Source: Platerodrilus igneus | Lineage: Eukaryota; Arthropoda; Insecta; Coleoptera; Lycidae | Length of the DNA stretch: 64,000 nt | Assembly (NCBI GenBank): GCA_036346225.1 | Contig: JARFIW010000588.1 | Span: forward strand, 2,547,501 to 2,611,500 | Reading direction: 5' to 3' | Part shown: positions 22,308 through 33,116 of the stretch, in pieces | How the letters are laid out: each line of letters starts with the position of its first letter | Numbering within the stretch: the stretch's first letter is position 1 | The notes under the pieces: model-generated | What the model saw: the letters and a program-made list of their open reading frames with translations, nothing else | Database searches by the model: none | Told to the model about the DNA's origin: nothing | Made by a program: the position numbers and the translations under genes

Positions 22308-23520
22308 TACAGGCGGGAATATGTGTTTCTTCTATAGACTCTTAGACTTTCGACGATTCGATGCGTTAAAAGCTCGTGCATCCGCGACTTGATATTAAAC
22401 AGTGCATTTTAGTTTGATTAAATAATTTAAAGTGTGCTAGTATATTTTAGTGACTCAAAATAGTTGGTTATTTTACGTGCTAACATGAATGTACTTCAGT
22501 GCACTTAGATACAAGGTAATAAAAGTTTATTATCACGGTACCAATTAGTAAAATTTACAACGACAAATGTATACCCAAAAGTAGGCAGTTTTGGCGTATA
22601 TTGGTAATATTGGTAAAAGGAAGTATGAATTTCTTTGCTATTTTGCGGGGTGTTAATGACTAAATGGTTCGTAAATGTGTCTGCATCCACTGAACCAGAG
22701 GCAGATATACACAGATGAGTTCCGGAAAAGCCTAGAAACAACTTTAAATTAATGGTGATGGAGGACATTTATAAAGCGTTGACAACTTGAAGCTGTAAAT
22801 AGAATCCGGTTGGAATGGTGTGATTGACAAAAGGGACGATTACACTGAAGCTACGAGGACAATAACCTTCAGGTAAATTGTACTATTTTGTTTGACATTA
22901 TTTTGTGTATTGAATGACTTTATAATTGATTTACTTTAAATGGACATTAGTGGAATTTTTCTAACCATAAAAATTTAATTTTAAGATGAAATTTGCTTGT
23001 TTAAGTAAAAGGGGTATTTTGTTTTGATGTTCGGGAATAGGATGAAACTTTGGGTAGGTCTTTGAGCTCAATTAGACAAACCTGGTTAATTAACGTAAAG
23101 GGGTGGTAGATGCTCCTTTATACTCAGACTCCGGTCTGCTTATATTGTTATATTAATTAGTAGGCATCCAACAAGGACTTTAATTTTGGATGCACAGTAA
23201 AATGATAATAAAATTAATCCGGAAATTCTTTTTAAAACTGAATTTTATGTTCAAATTTAATTTGAAAATTTAATGTATTCTGAATATTGATGTAAATAGA
23301 GTTAACGTTGATGTTTGTGGTAGGAATGTGTTGTTTAATTTTATGATTGAGAATGGAAGTTATCTAGAAGAGCAGCCGAGGCGATTAACAGAAGGAATCA
23401 ACGGACCAGGTGATTTAAAAGGTTTCACAGCATTCTTGACGCCCAAACTGTGGGGCTCGAATGTTTTTTTGAAAGGGCCAGTACCTAGATATAAGGTTTC
23501 ACAGAATATATATTATATAT

Positions 23521-23589
23521 AAGGGTTTTGTGTTTTGGGATATTTTATTTTTATTTGACCTAAAATATCCCAAAACACAAAAAACCCTT
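23521..23589. repeat. perfect-stem hairpin in unit A copy 1
   Basis: AAGGGTTTTGTGTTTTGGGA and onward pairs with the reverse complement ending CCCTT at 23589, around a loop of about 13 bases. A TA run lies on the left. Confidence 0.9.
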
Positions 23590-23628
23590 ATTATATAAAG
23601 TATAATTGGTCAAGAAAGTTAATATTAC

Positions 23629-23682
<54 letters not shown>
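23629..23682. repeat. (TA)n microsatellite
   Basis: Alternating TA with one G interruption. The matching tract in copy 2 is 27136-27200. Confidence 0.9.
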
Positions 23683-23688
<6 letters not shown>

Positions 23689-23726
23689 TAAAAGACAGGT
23701 TATTTGCAGTCCGCAATAAGAAATTG

Positions 23727-24321
23727 TATAGAACAATAAGATGTATCTGTAAACAAACTCTATGAAAATAATAGAGTCTATTGACGAATACAAATCGGGC
23801 TGGTAGTTATATAGCCATTAACAAAACATTAGCTTATTACTTATTACTGTCTTTTATTATTTGATTTGCCTTGGGGCATGAACCCGGGTGTCGCCGCGAG
23901 AAGGTTTGTTACGTTTGCAAATAAATTTTGCTGTAACATTCCGCAAATCTCAAATGGCCACACGTACTTGTATAGCCATCTATAGGATTTACTATGTAGT
24001 TTCGATTCAATTTTTGTACTTCCACGCTTAGTAGTGTTGATGTTTATCACCTGATGGCGGTTTTATTTACTTTTGCCATAGTACAGAGATTGTTTCGAAA
24101 TTATACCAGTATAATAGCTTCGATTACTTCATAGGGTTCTTGGAGACTATTTCACTCTGAGGAGGCTTAATAAAGCCGAAACCGACGGTCAGTGGATGTT
24201 TCCTCCCATATGAAGTAATAAGCTAATGTTTTGTTAATGGCTATATAACTACCAGCCCGATTTGTATTCGTCAATAGACTCTATTATTTTCATAGAGTTT
24301 GTTTACAGATACATCTTATTG

Positions 24322-24328
<7 letters not shown>
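23727..24328. mobile_element. foldback with 115-bp inverted arms holding a ribozyme motif, copy 1
   Basis: The left arm 23727-23842 is the reverse complement of the right arm 24214-24328. Each arm abuts a TA microsatellite on its outer side. The centre (23843-24213) has no ORF of note; the hammerhead motif overlaps its right end. A non-autonomous retroelement or Penelope-related relic is possible. Confidence 0.8.
24123..24219 (+). ncRNA. hammerhead ribozyme motif, copy 1
   Basis: All parts of the hammerhead core are present in order. The stem I 5' strand is UUCACU (24151-24156), then CUGAGGA (24157-24163). Stem II is GGCUU/AAGCC with an AAUA loop (24164-24177), then GAAA (24178-24181). Stem III is short, CC/GG with a GAC loop, closed by the A-U pair. 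The cleavage triplet GUC ends at 24190, and the stem I 3' strand is AGUGGA (24191-24196). Stem I is extended by a distal helix of 10 bp, 24123-24132 with 24210-24219. This is a type I layout with a small stem III, as reported for Penelope-like and related retroelements. Predicted cleavage is after C24190. Confidence 0.85.

Positions 24329-24360
<32 letters not shown>
24329..24360. repeat. (TA)n microsatellite at the Penelope 3' end
   Basis: A pure TA run between unit A copy 1 and the Penelope fragment. Confidence 0.9.
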
Positions 24361-24366
<6 letters not shown>

Positions 24367-25855
24367 AATGTTGATGGAAAATCGTTATGGGATAAAGGCG
24401 TCCGAATAAAATAAATTATTGAATAATCATTTATTGAACATCAACGTTTCGGATAATATGAATCCTTAATCATGAGCTAAAATTGCAATTAACAAAAACA
24501 GGAAAATAACATTATATACGGTACTTACTTTCAATGTGATTAATAACACTAATTCATAACAAACATTGACTAGAATATTAAAGTGTCAGTTTGACAGATA
24601 AAACATCAAGTAGTGTTTTAAATAAGGATAGACAAATGATTGATTTGGATAGCCAAATGATTGATTTGAAAGTCACAAAATTAAAATATAACTACCCAAT
24701 AAAAAGAGTGCAATGTATCGATCTACTAAAAATTAATCTGTTGCATATGTTTCATGTTGTAGTTAAAATATCTAAAAGCAAAAGCAAACAACTCTAAAAA
24801 TTCAAAACTATTAGGAATATTGATAACTATTGTATGGTGTGAAAAGGATTGAAAGGGTGTGTAGAACAAGAAAAGAATTTTTTTTTTTTTTTTATAAAAT
24901 AGAAAAATAATAAATAAATAAATAAACTGTTAGGAATTATTATTATTTATAGAAAATAAAGAGAATAAACTGCACTTAGATGCTGAGTGTCTGATTTTCC
25001 ATTAAGGCCATTAGTTTGTTGTTGGATATGTAACGCTTCAAGAAATAAACGATTTTTGTATTTAGGTTCCATTTCTAGGATTTTTGTGTCGGTGTAATTC
25101 GGTATATGATTCGTATTATTTACATGCTCTGCTAAGGTGCAGGTGGTCTTTTGTAACAGCATCACTTTTGTGTTGGGTGATGCGATTTTAAGCCATTGAC
25201 TAGTGTGGCCCACATAAGTGGCACTGCAACTACAAGTAATTTTGTATACTACATTACTCAGTGACATTTTATTGGTTGGGTCTTTAAGTTTAGTAAACAA
25301 AGAATTAAGCAAATTATTATATCGAAAAGATATTGTAGAAAAGGGTTAGCAAGAATTTTTTGAGTGTGGGTGTTAGATTCTTAATAAACGGAAGTGATTT
25401 ATATATTTTATTTTTGTTGTTTTGGGAGTGTTGTAATAGAGGTGGTATTAAATAGAAGTTTTTGATCAAAATGGTGGGATAAGCATGGTTAATGAGAATT
25501 TCTTGAAGGAGACAGAGATTTTTGTTTAAAATTGCGGTTCACAAATTTTACTGATCCGGGTTTTAGAGCCAAAATCATATTTACTTTATGTTGAAAGGTG
25601 TGCTGTGAATAATAATTGATATACCTTCCTGAATGGGTAGGTTTAGTATACCAATCAAAATGAGGAGATTGTCTGGATTGCGTATCACAAGGGTATCTAA
25701 AATGGTAAGCAACCGTCAATTTCAATTTCATATGTGAACTGTAGATCAACATCATAACTATTAAAATTATTAGGGTATCATCAATTTTGTCAATGGGAAT
25801 GGCCATATGATATCATCAACATATTTGGCGAGGAATGGAATTTTGAACGGGAGTA
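24361..25855 (-). mobile_element. 5'-truncated Penelope-like element, fragment 1
   Basis: On - it starts inside the reverse transcriptase at a KYVDDI catalytic box (about 25830-25815), runs through the RT end and the GIY-YIG endonuclease, and ends at the TA tract. The 3' region (24430-24485) has the GGAT...ATCCGAAACGTTGATG block common at the ends of these elements. Unit A copy 2 begins directly at its truncated 5' edge. Confidence 0.85.
24947..25850 (-). pseudogene. Penelope-like RT end and GIY-YIG endonuclease remnant
   Basis: The RT piece 25489-25806 keeps FDWYTKPTHSGRYINYYSQH, the conserved block after the YVDD box. A frame change separates it from YVDD itself. The piece 24947-25312 is the GIY-YIG domain: VVYKITCSCSATYVGHTSQW, then HVNNTNH near the end. 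In Penelope-like elements this C-terminal nuclease nicks DNA and the RT uses the nick as primer. The arginine expected after the YVG.T block is not evident, and the protein is split, so no activity is expected. Confidence 0.85.
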
Positions 25856-27027
25856 ATTCGATGCGTTAAAAGCTCGTGCATCCGCGACTTGATATTAAAC
25901 AGTGCATTTTAGTTTGATTAAATAATTTAAAGTGTGCTAGTATATTTTAGTGACTCAAAATAGTTGGTTATTTTACGTGCTAACATGAATGTACTTCAGT
26001 GCACTTAGATACAAGGTAATAAAAGTTTATTATCACGGTACCAATTAGTAAAATTTACAACGACAAATGTATACCCAAAAGTAGGCAGTTTTGGCGTATA
26101 TTGGTAATATTGGTAAAAGGAAGTATGAATTTCTTTGCTATTTTGCGGGGTGTTAATGACTAAATGGTTCGTAAATGTGTCTGCATCCACTGAACCAGAG
26201 GCAGATATACACAGATGAGTTCCGGAAAAGCCTAGAAACAACTTTAAATTAATGGTGATGGAGGACATTTTAAAGCGTTGACAACTTGAAGCTGTAAATA
26301 GAATCCGGTTGGAATGGTGTGATTGACAAAAGGGACGATTACACTGAAGCTACGAGGACAATAACCTTCAGGTAAATTGTACTATTTTGTTTGACATTTT
26401 TTGTGTATTGAATGACTTTATAATTGATTTACTTTAAATGGACATTAGTGGAATTTTCTAACCATAAAAATTTAATTTTAAGATGAAATTTGCTTGTTTA
26501 AGTAAAAGGGGTATTTTGTTTTGATGTTCGGGAATAGGATGAAACTTTGGGTAGGTCTTTGAGCTCAATTAGACAAACCTGGTTAATTAACGTAAAGGGG
26601 TGGTAGATGCTCCTTTATACTCAGACTCCGGTCTGCTTATATTGTTATATTAATTAGTAGGCATCCAACAAGGACTTTAATTTTGGATGCACAGTAAAAT
26701 GATAATAAAATTAATCCGGAAATTCTTTTTAAAACTGAATTTTATGTTCAAATTTAATTTGAAAATTTAATGTATTCTGAATATTGATGTAAATAGAGTT
26801 AACGTTGATGTTTGTGGTAGGAATGTGTTGTTTAATTTTTATGATTGAGAATGGAAGTTATCTAGAAGAGCAGCCGAGGCGATTAACAGAAGGAATCAAC
26901 GGACCAGGTGATTTAAAAGGTTTCACAGCATTCTTGACGCCCAAACTGTGGGGCTCGAATGTTTTTTTTGAAAGGGCCAGTACCTAGAGATATGAGAGGT
27001 TTCACAGCAATATATATATATATATAT

Positions 27028-27100
27028 AAGGGTTTTTTTTGTGTTTTGGGATATTTTATTTTTTATTTGACCTAAAATATCCCAAAACACAAAAACCCTT
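27028..27100. repeat. perfect-stem hairpin in unit A copy 2
   Basis: Counterpart of 23521-23589 with a longer T run in one strand. The stem is otherwise kept. Confidence 0.9.
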
Positions 27101-27128
27101 ATTATATAAAGTATAATTGGTCAAGAAA

Positions 27129-27135
<7 letters not shown>

Positions 27136-27200
<65 letters not shown>
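27136..27200. repeat. (TA)n microsatellite
   Basis: Alternating TA with one G interruption. Confidence 0.9.
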
Positions 27201-27205
<5 letters not shown>

Positions 27206-27243
27206 TAAAAGACAGGTTATTTGCAGTCCGCAATAAGAAATTG

Positions 27244-27835
27244 TATAGAACAATAAGATGTATCTGTAAACAAACTCTATGAAAATAATAGAGTCTATTG
27301 ACGAATACAAATCGGGCTGGTAGTTATATAGCCATTAACAAAACATTAGCTTATTACTTATTACTGTCTTTATTATTTGATTTGCCTTGGGGCATGAACC
27401 CGGTGTCGCCGCGAGAAGGTTTGTTACGTTTGCAAATAAATTTTGCTGTAACATTCCGCAAATCTCAAATGGCCACACGCATTTGTATAGCCATCTATAG
27501 GATTTACTATGTAGTTCGATTCAATTTTTGTACTTCCACGCTTAGTAGTGTTGATGTTTATCACCTGATGGCGGTTTTATTTACTTTTGCCATAGTACAG
27601 AGATTGTTTCGAAATTATACCAGTATAATAGCTTCGATTACTTCATAGGGTTCTTGGAGACTATTTCGCTCTGAGGAGGCTTAATAAAGCCGAAACCGAC
27701 GGTCAGTGGATGTTTCCTCCCCTATGAAGTAATAAGCTAATGTTTTGTTAATGGCTATATAACTACCAACCCGATTTGTATTCGTCAATAGACTCTATTA
27801 TTTTCATAGAGTTTGTTTACAGATACATCTTATTG

Positions 27836-27842
<7 letters not shown>
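27244..27842. mobile_element. foldback with ribozyme motif, copy 2
   Basis: The left arm begins at 27244 and ends near 27359. The right arm is 27727-27842. Same organisation as 23727-24328. Confidence 0.8.
27637..27733 (+). ncRNA. hammerhead ribozyme motif, copy 2
   Basis: The core is CUGAGGA 27671-27677, stem II 27678-27691, GAAA 27692-27695, and GGUC ending at 27704, the predicted cleavage site. Compared with copy 1, stem I has one change in its 5' strand (UCGCU for UCACU), which turns an A-U pair into a G-U wobble and keeps the helix. The distal helix is 27637-27646 with 27724-27733. All core residues are unchanged. Confidence 0.85.

Positions 27843-27877
<35 letters not shown>
27843..27877. 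repeat. (TA)n microsatellite
   Basis: Run of TA that ends unit A copy 2 and abuts the possible solo LTR. Confidence 0.9.
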
Positions 27878-27881
<4 letters not shown>

Positions 27882-29284
27882 ATATATACTGTGATCCTAC
27901 CTTATTAGTGATAGGCGTAATATATCTATCTGTCACTCCTTGTCTTATTTTAGAGCCTTGTTGAGTTATGCCACACAATTTATCTTTAATTATTTTACAC
28001 GGCTGCTGCACTTAAATATTTTACAGGGACGTCAAACACGTGGCGGAATCTACCTAGGGTGGGTCCGTCCTAAGCAAACACCTCTCAACTAGACACCCAA
28101 ACAAATATCCAAGGAGTTTTCAAAATAATTTTAAAAGCCAAAAGTATTCCCAAACACTAGTTCCACTTTTATAAATTTGATTAAAGCACTGCGTAGATAT
28201 TAAATACTAATACCTGGAATCCAGATACAAGCGCCGCCTTCCAGCCGTCCTGAAGCCAAGTGACCAACTGCAGGCACCTCCTGTAAATAATAAGTAACTC
28301 GAGCAACTGGTAATCTCCAGACTATAAAACTACTAATATTTCTACAAATTTTATGTTATACAAATACTCAGATAACTCCAATTCCACTATGCTTTCGTCT
28401 TCAAACAATAACGGTACAGACCAGCACTCCTCTTTTAATTAACTTTTATTCGCCGTAAAACTGCTACTATTTGCTATCTCCAGGTACAACTTGACTTTCA
28501 AAACTTTCTCGTAACTTTTTAAATGTAATAAAACTCATAACAGTACAAAACACGTCTATTTTTCAGTAATATAAATTTGAAGTCCCTTATAAATAAAATC
28601 CGTCTTCTTTTGTTTTCCGTTGCCATGGCAACTATCTCTACGCACACTATGCAATTTCTAATTATTAATAATTGATTAATAATACAGTTCTTTTCTCTAG
28701 ATACATTCATTTTCTAGATGGTTTGTAATCCAGTGATTTATGTATATTGAACTTTTACAATATTGAAAATAGCTAACAAACTTTGATGGTTCAGCTTTTA
28801 AATTGTACGCAACAGACATTTATGTCTTATTCGGTAAACGTCCTGTCATTACATAACCAATCTTTAATTGTTAAAACATATTCAAACTGAAATTGATTTA
28901 CAAATTTTACGGAGTATCACTTAACTCCTTAAAATTTTAAAAGCGTGCAGTATACCAAGCAATTTTGATATTTGTTTTACATTCAAATGGTTCTGAAAAC
29001 GCTAACTCAAATTAAATTTCATATACGTGCAACCATAACAATTAAAATACGTATACAATGCAAACTTATAACTAGCTTAGCCTGGTCTATGGCGGTATAT
29101 GTTGTTGAATGCAATGCAGTTTCAAAAGCTTTATAAATTTATAAACGTGGAATAGTTGTTGTTAATTTATAAACCAAAAATACCTGAAAGAAAATACTCC
29201 AACAAAACCAAATATACCCCCATTCTAGCAAAGTCGTTTCGAAGCCCTATTTAAACATTTTATAAGCCCACCCCCTTCTTGACA
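27878..29284 (-). mobile_element. possible solo LTR between TA microsatellites
   Basis: The block begins TGTTATATATACTG and ends CTTGACA, TG...CA ends, with a TA run on each side. On - it has CTTATAAAATG near its start (about 29265-29255), AATAAA further in, and an interval bounded by TTTACAG and CAG|GTATTAG (about 28285-28215) that looks like an exon. It has no ORF of note. A clear target duplication cannot be read because both flanks are TA repeats. Confidence 0.4.

Positions 29285-29328
<44 letters not shown>
29285..29328. repeat. (TA)n microsatellite
   Basis: Alternating TA run. Confidence 0.9.
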
Positions 29329-29330
<2 letters not shown>

Positions 29331-29944
29331 CTGTGATATTTCACCAGCCCCTACGATGAGCGTCTTAAAATGCTGTGTTATACTATAGAAACAATAAAAA
29401 CCTTAGTTATTCTCAAGCACTTGTAAAAATGTTAAATTTCTTTGCCTCAACTAGCTGATTCGATTAAATAAAGCAATTCTACAATACACAGTATAATGAT
29501 TAAATATTTACAACCTTTTTAAATATCTTCTCCCTTTTTAAATTATATACATCTGTCAGATTTTTAGAAAATCAAGCCAGCAAAACGAGATTTTTATTAC
29601 ATTTAGAGACTTTTGAAACGTTTCAAGATGTCTATTACTTTTCATAAATTTATGCAAGAAACCCCAATTTGTCGGCTCTTGCACATTGGATTATTATTGA
29701 AATAAAAACAGTTTTAGAAATAAATCATATCAAAATATCTAACCTAAAGTGGTTTAGTAGGTGCTCTGCATTCCCAAGAATTGAAGTCGACATCCAATCA
29801 AATTAATATTCAAATCGTTATTGGTGAGTTTATTCCAATGAAAGGTTTTTTATTTCCGCAATAGAATATTTACCATTTTCAGAGATTATCAAATTCTTTG
29901 AACAGGCAGCATTCTCCAGAGTCTCGTATCCAAAATTGTATTTA

Positions 29945-30095
29945 AGATCGCAATTAACAGGAATCGTAACAAGATCTTTATTAGGATCGTTATTTCGATT
30001 GTAATTTCAGATTGTAATTAAGATTGTAATTGAGATGGTAATTTAGATGGTGATTAAGATCGTAATCGAGACGGTGATTAAGACGGAGATTAAGA
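29945..30095. repeat. minisatellite with a unit of about 12 bases
   Basis: About ten imperfect repeats of a GATNGTAATTNA form (for example GATTGTAATTAA, GATGGTGATTAA). Flanking sequence 29329-29944 and 30096-30924 shows no recognised gene. Confidence 0.85.
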
Positions 30096-30921
30096 GCCCT
30101 GTTTTATTTATTATTAGAAATGGTATAATTTCCTAAATCTGATCTACTTACGCCTTTAGAAGTACGGCTCGCTTGCACAATTATACACTCTTTAATTTAC
30201 TTTACTGTTCACGTAAATATTTAGCACTTTCAAGTATAGTGACTGCCCAGTTTCAAAGTATACACTAACTCGATATTCAATTGTCCTGATATTTATAGGA
30301 ACGGCCCCTTTTGTTTGCGATTCGTTGACTTCACGTGCTGGGCGAAACCAAGTGTCTAATCTCTTGTTATTTTGGGAAACTTTACCAATTGTGTAGTTCA
30401 ATTACATGAAGCGATGCTCTTTGTCACGTAATTTAATTCAGAAATCCCAGGAGTCTTCGTTCATAAAACACGTACTATTGTTGGCCTTATTCTAATCTAA
30501 ATGGAATATTTTTGGTGTTTGTTTATTTCCTAATAAATTGGATTTTTGAACAAATGTGATACTTTTAGATCATGTACGCTAATCAAATAATACATAATTT
30601 CTGCGTGCGTTTAAGATGATATATTAACGCACTTTTTGAATAATTATCTAGCCAATTCATGCAGGTTTTTCACTGATTTAATTTCAATGCGTTTCGTTAC
30701 ATTTTTAAATTCTTATCTTTGCTCGTAGCTACTCTTGGATATGTGTTTTAATCACTTGTACTGCTATATACAGTGTGCTCTCAACTAATTTATATTTATA
30801 ATGACCTATTTACTCTTCTAATATCTGTACTTATGTGCTTTTGTTACTTGGGCGTTTCTTTTGTTTATTCTACGACCCCTATGACTTAACCTACCCCCAA
30901 ATTAACCCTATAATTACAGCA

Positions 30922-30924
<3 letters not shown>

Positions 30925-30964
<40 letters not shown>
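30925..30964. repeat. (TA)n microsatellite at a second Penelope 3' end
   Basis: TA run directly before Penelope fragment 2. Confidence 0.9.
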
Positions 30965-30967
<3 letters not shown>

Positions 30968-32110
30968 GGAAAATATATAATTTAAGTTATCAGGATATTG
31001 TAGGTCAAAAACAAATAATTTTTATGATAAAATTGTTATATTACTTGACGTTTCGGCAACCATTTTGTGCCTTAATCATAAGCCTGAAAAATGTTTCAAT
31101 GTTAGTCAATCAATTAAAAACAATGGTTAAAACTCACCATAACATAGAATGATTAAAATATCTTCTGAATTACATTGTAAAGTCTGCAAAGACTTTAATT
31201 TACATTTCTAATGCTCCACCCGAAGGTACTACATTGGCCAGGAGGCGAGTTTTTTGTTGCCTGGAAAATTAGAATTTTGCCGAACCCTTGCCGTTCCAGG
31301 CAAGGTAGGGATCTTTAACGTGCGTGACAACACTCACACACAGGACCTCCATTTAACCTCTCATCCGAACGAGGGCGTAATATTTGTGAAAAATGCTCAC
31401 CTGCCATTTTTCAAGCAGTCGGCCGTGTCGGGATTTGAACCCGGGACCTTGGGATCCGTAGTCATATGCTTACTACATTGATCCACAGCGACGCCAGTCT
31501 GCAAAGACTGTCTGAATAACTTACATGTTGTTAAATCTAAATCGATGACCAGAAAGAATGCGGAAATTAATTATGCAGGTAATGTATTGTTTTTGGTTCA
31601 TGCGCAAATGATCATATCTTAAGACAACAAACAAGTGCATTCCAACAATTGCATCAAGAACACTTTTACAAATGAAAGTATATAAATTACAAATTAGGTT
31701 TAACACATCAATATAATGTTAACACTATAACTTCTAAAACTGATAAAGACGTGAATATAATGTACTTAAATTCTCTAAGTCCTGTTTGTTATTCATACAG
31801 TTTGATTCTTTCTTAATATGGAAAGAGTCTAAAAATAAATATTTTCTATAGTTGGATTCGGTTTCCAATATTTTCACTTGATCATACACGGGTGTATGTT
31901 TGGTAGTATACATATGTCTAGCTAAGGCGCAAGAGTTTTTCCCAATTTTCAGTCACTGCGGTGTTGTGTTAGTCTATTGCGGATCTACTGATTTGACTGC
32001 CCAATATAATTGAGCTGGCAACTACATTGAATTTTATAGACAACATTGTTACATAATGGAGTTAAAATATTAACTGTTTTATTTTGGGTGAGTGCGTCCA
32101 AATATAGGGA
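30965..32110 (-). mobile_element. Penelope-like element, fragment 2, with a SINE inserted
   Basis: On -, the GIY-YIG domain is read at about 32060-31920 (VVYKIQCSCQLNYIGQS, with a stop and frame changes after it). The 3' end (31045-31090) holds the GGC...GCCGAAACGTCAAG block, and the element stops at the TA tract. It is more decayed than fragment 1 and differs in sequence, so it is another subfamily. Confidence 0.75.
31195..31495 (-). mobile_element. tRNA-derived SINE, single copy
   Basis: Same family as the array at 9.8-10.8 kb, with many substitutions. The flanking duplication AGTCTGCAAAGACT (31181-31194 and 31496-31509) is exact, so the insertion boundaries are certain. The host sequence is the 3' region of Penelope fragment 2. 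The A box region is changed (GATCAATGTAGTA), so Pol III transcription is doubtful. Confidence 0.9.
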
Positions 32111-33116
32111 AACTAAATTAAGATTTACAAATCTATTTTATCACAAAGAGTAAGACTATTAGCCGTGATTCAGTAATCAATTACTTGAATAGCGCTTTCA
32201 AGAAGCTTGACATTTAAGCCTCCTTTTAGTGTTTATATTTAAAGTTAAGATATGAATAATAACCTTTTTTTCTTTACAATATAAGGTAACAAGAGTGCAT
32301 CTTTTAGTGTCCTTCGTTTGTTCTAACAATACTATTTTCTTTCAGATCTTGTGTTGTCGCAGTTAAAGCGATGTTTTCCACCTGATGATTTCCAAGTTCT
32401 CCCTTAGGGTACCTCTTGCTTTCATTAAGTCTAGGACTTGGCGAGGCCCCCCTGCACTCCTCTATTTATTGTGGTTATGTGCTAGTTATAAATAGTCATA
32501 TAAAACCCATGGCCATTCCTCATAAGCTCTACCCAAGCAATAAACCCCTAGCCTAGTCGGAGGACTGGATTTCACTTTTTTTGTTAAGGGGATCGAGCAA
32601 AGAGAAAAATAATGTTATACAATAAGCAAACAATCGTACATATTCAAACTTTTATACTGTAAGGTTTCTAAAATACTTATTTACTCACTTAAAATGTAAT
32701 TATTTCAGAATGTGTTACATGCCAAAATTGGCTATTTACATTTTTAGATTTAGATTTAATTTGTAAATAAGTTCCCGCATATTTTTTCAAATTAAAACTT
32801 GTCAACTTCCTTCATTCCGGACAGTCGCGTTTGCGCAAAAGAATGCGCAGGTGCGAGTAGTGTCGAAAGCGGGCATGAAGCCACGAGACCTCAAGCCAAG
32901 AACATCTATCTGTGTTGTGTGTGTGTCTCTTCTCTTTTTAGGCAGGTAGGTTCCTCTATCTTTACCTTCTGCTGAACCTCTACCTGTGTTCCTTCATTCC
33001 TCTACGAGCATAGAAGACACAGGAAGAACGGGTTGGCAATTTGAAACTCAGCAATGATGTAACCTAACCTACAAAACATGATGGACCCTAAGATTTAGCC
33101 ACGAAATACCATCCAC
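32111..33116. other. no recognised gene
   Basis: There are pyrimidine-rich patches and a less AT-rich stretch at about 32800-33060. No coding or repeat signature was recognised. Confidence 0.45.

Larger units (their letters stand above)
19081..22355. other. AT-rich stretch; TATA motif near its right end
   Basis: No coding similarity is recognised. A TA microsatellite lies at about 21196-21240. Near the right edge, CTATATATA at 22299-22307 is followed about 50 bases later by the start of the duplicated unit (22356), so a promoter for that unit is possible. Confidence 0.45.
22356..24335 (+). repeat. 2-kb direct repeat, unit A copy 1
   Basis: It matches 25855-27842 almost base for base, with differences mainly in short runs and TA tracts. 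In order it contains 1.1 kb of unassigned sequence, a 27-bp-stem hairpin (23521-23589), a TA tract, and a foldback (23727-24328) that carries a hammerhead ribozyme motif. Small frames at 22505-22768 (-) and 23328-23522 (+) recur in both copies, but I recognise neither. Confidence 0.9.
25855..27842 (+). repeat. 2-kb direct repeat, unit A copy 2
   Basis: Same content as 22356-24335 at an offset of about 3.5 kb. It ends in a TA tract and then meets different sequence (27878 on). Very high identity between the copies means the duplication is recent. Confidence 0.9.

Noticed and set aside
23560..23793. Frames rich in IYIYIY at 23560, 27056, 27776 and 30835
   Set aside because: They are translations of TA microsatellites.
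24430..24490. Second ribozyme candidate at the 3' end of Penelope fragment 1, and the like at 31045-31090
   Set aside because: The core reads CUCAUGA or CUUAUGA with four extra bases before stem II. The GAAAC part fits, but the rest does not.
29945..30095. CRISPR-like array (also 63375-63536)
   Set aside because: There are no spacers; units are imperfect and contiguous, so these are minisatellites in a eukaryotic genome.
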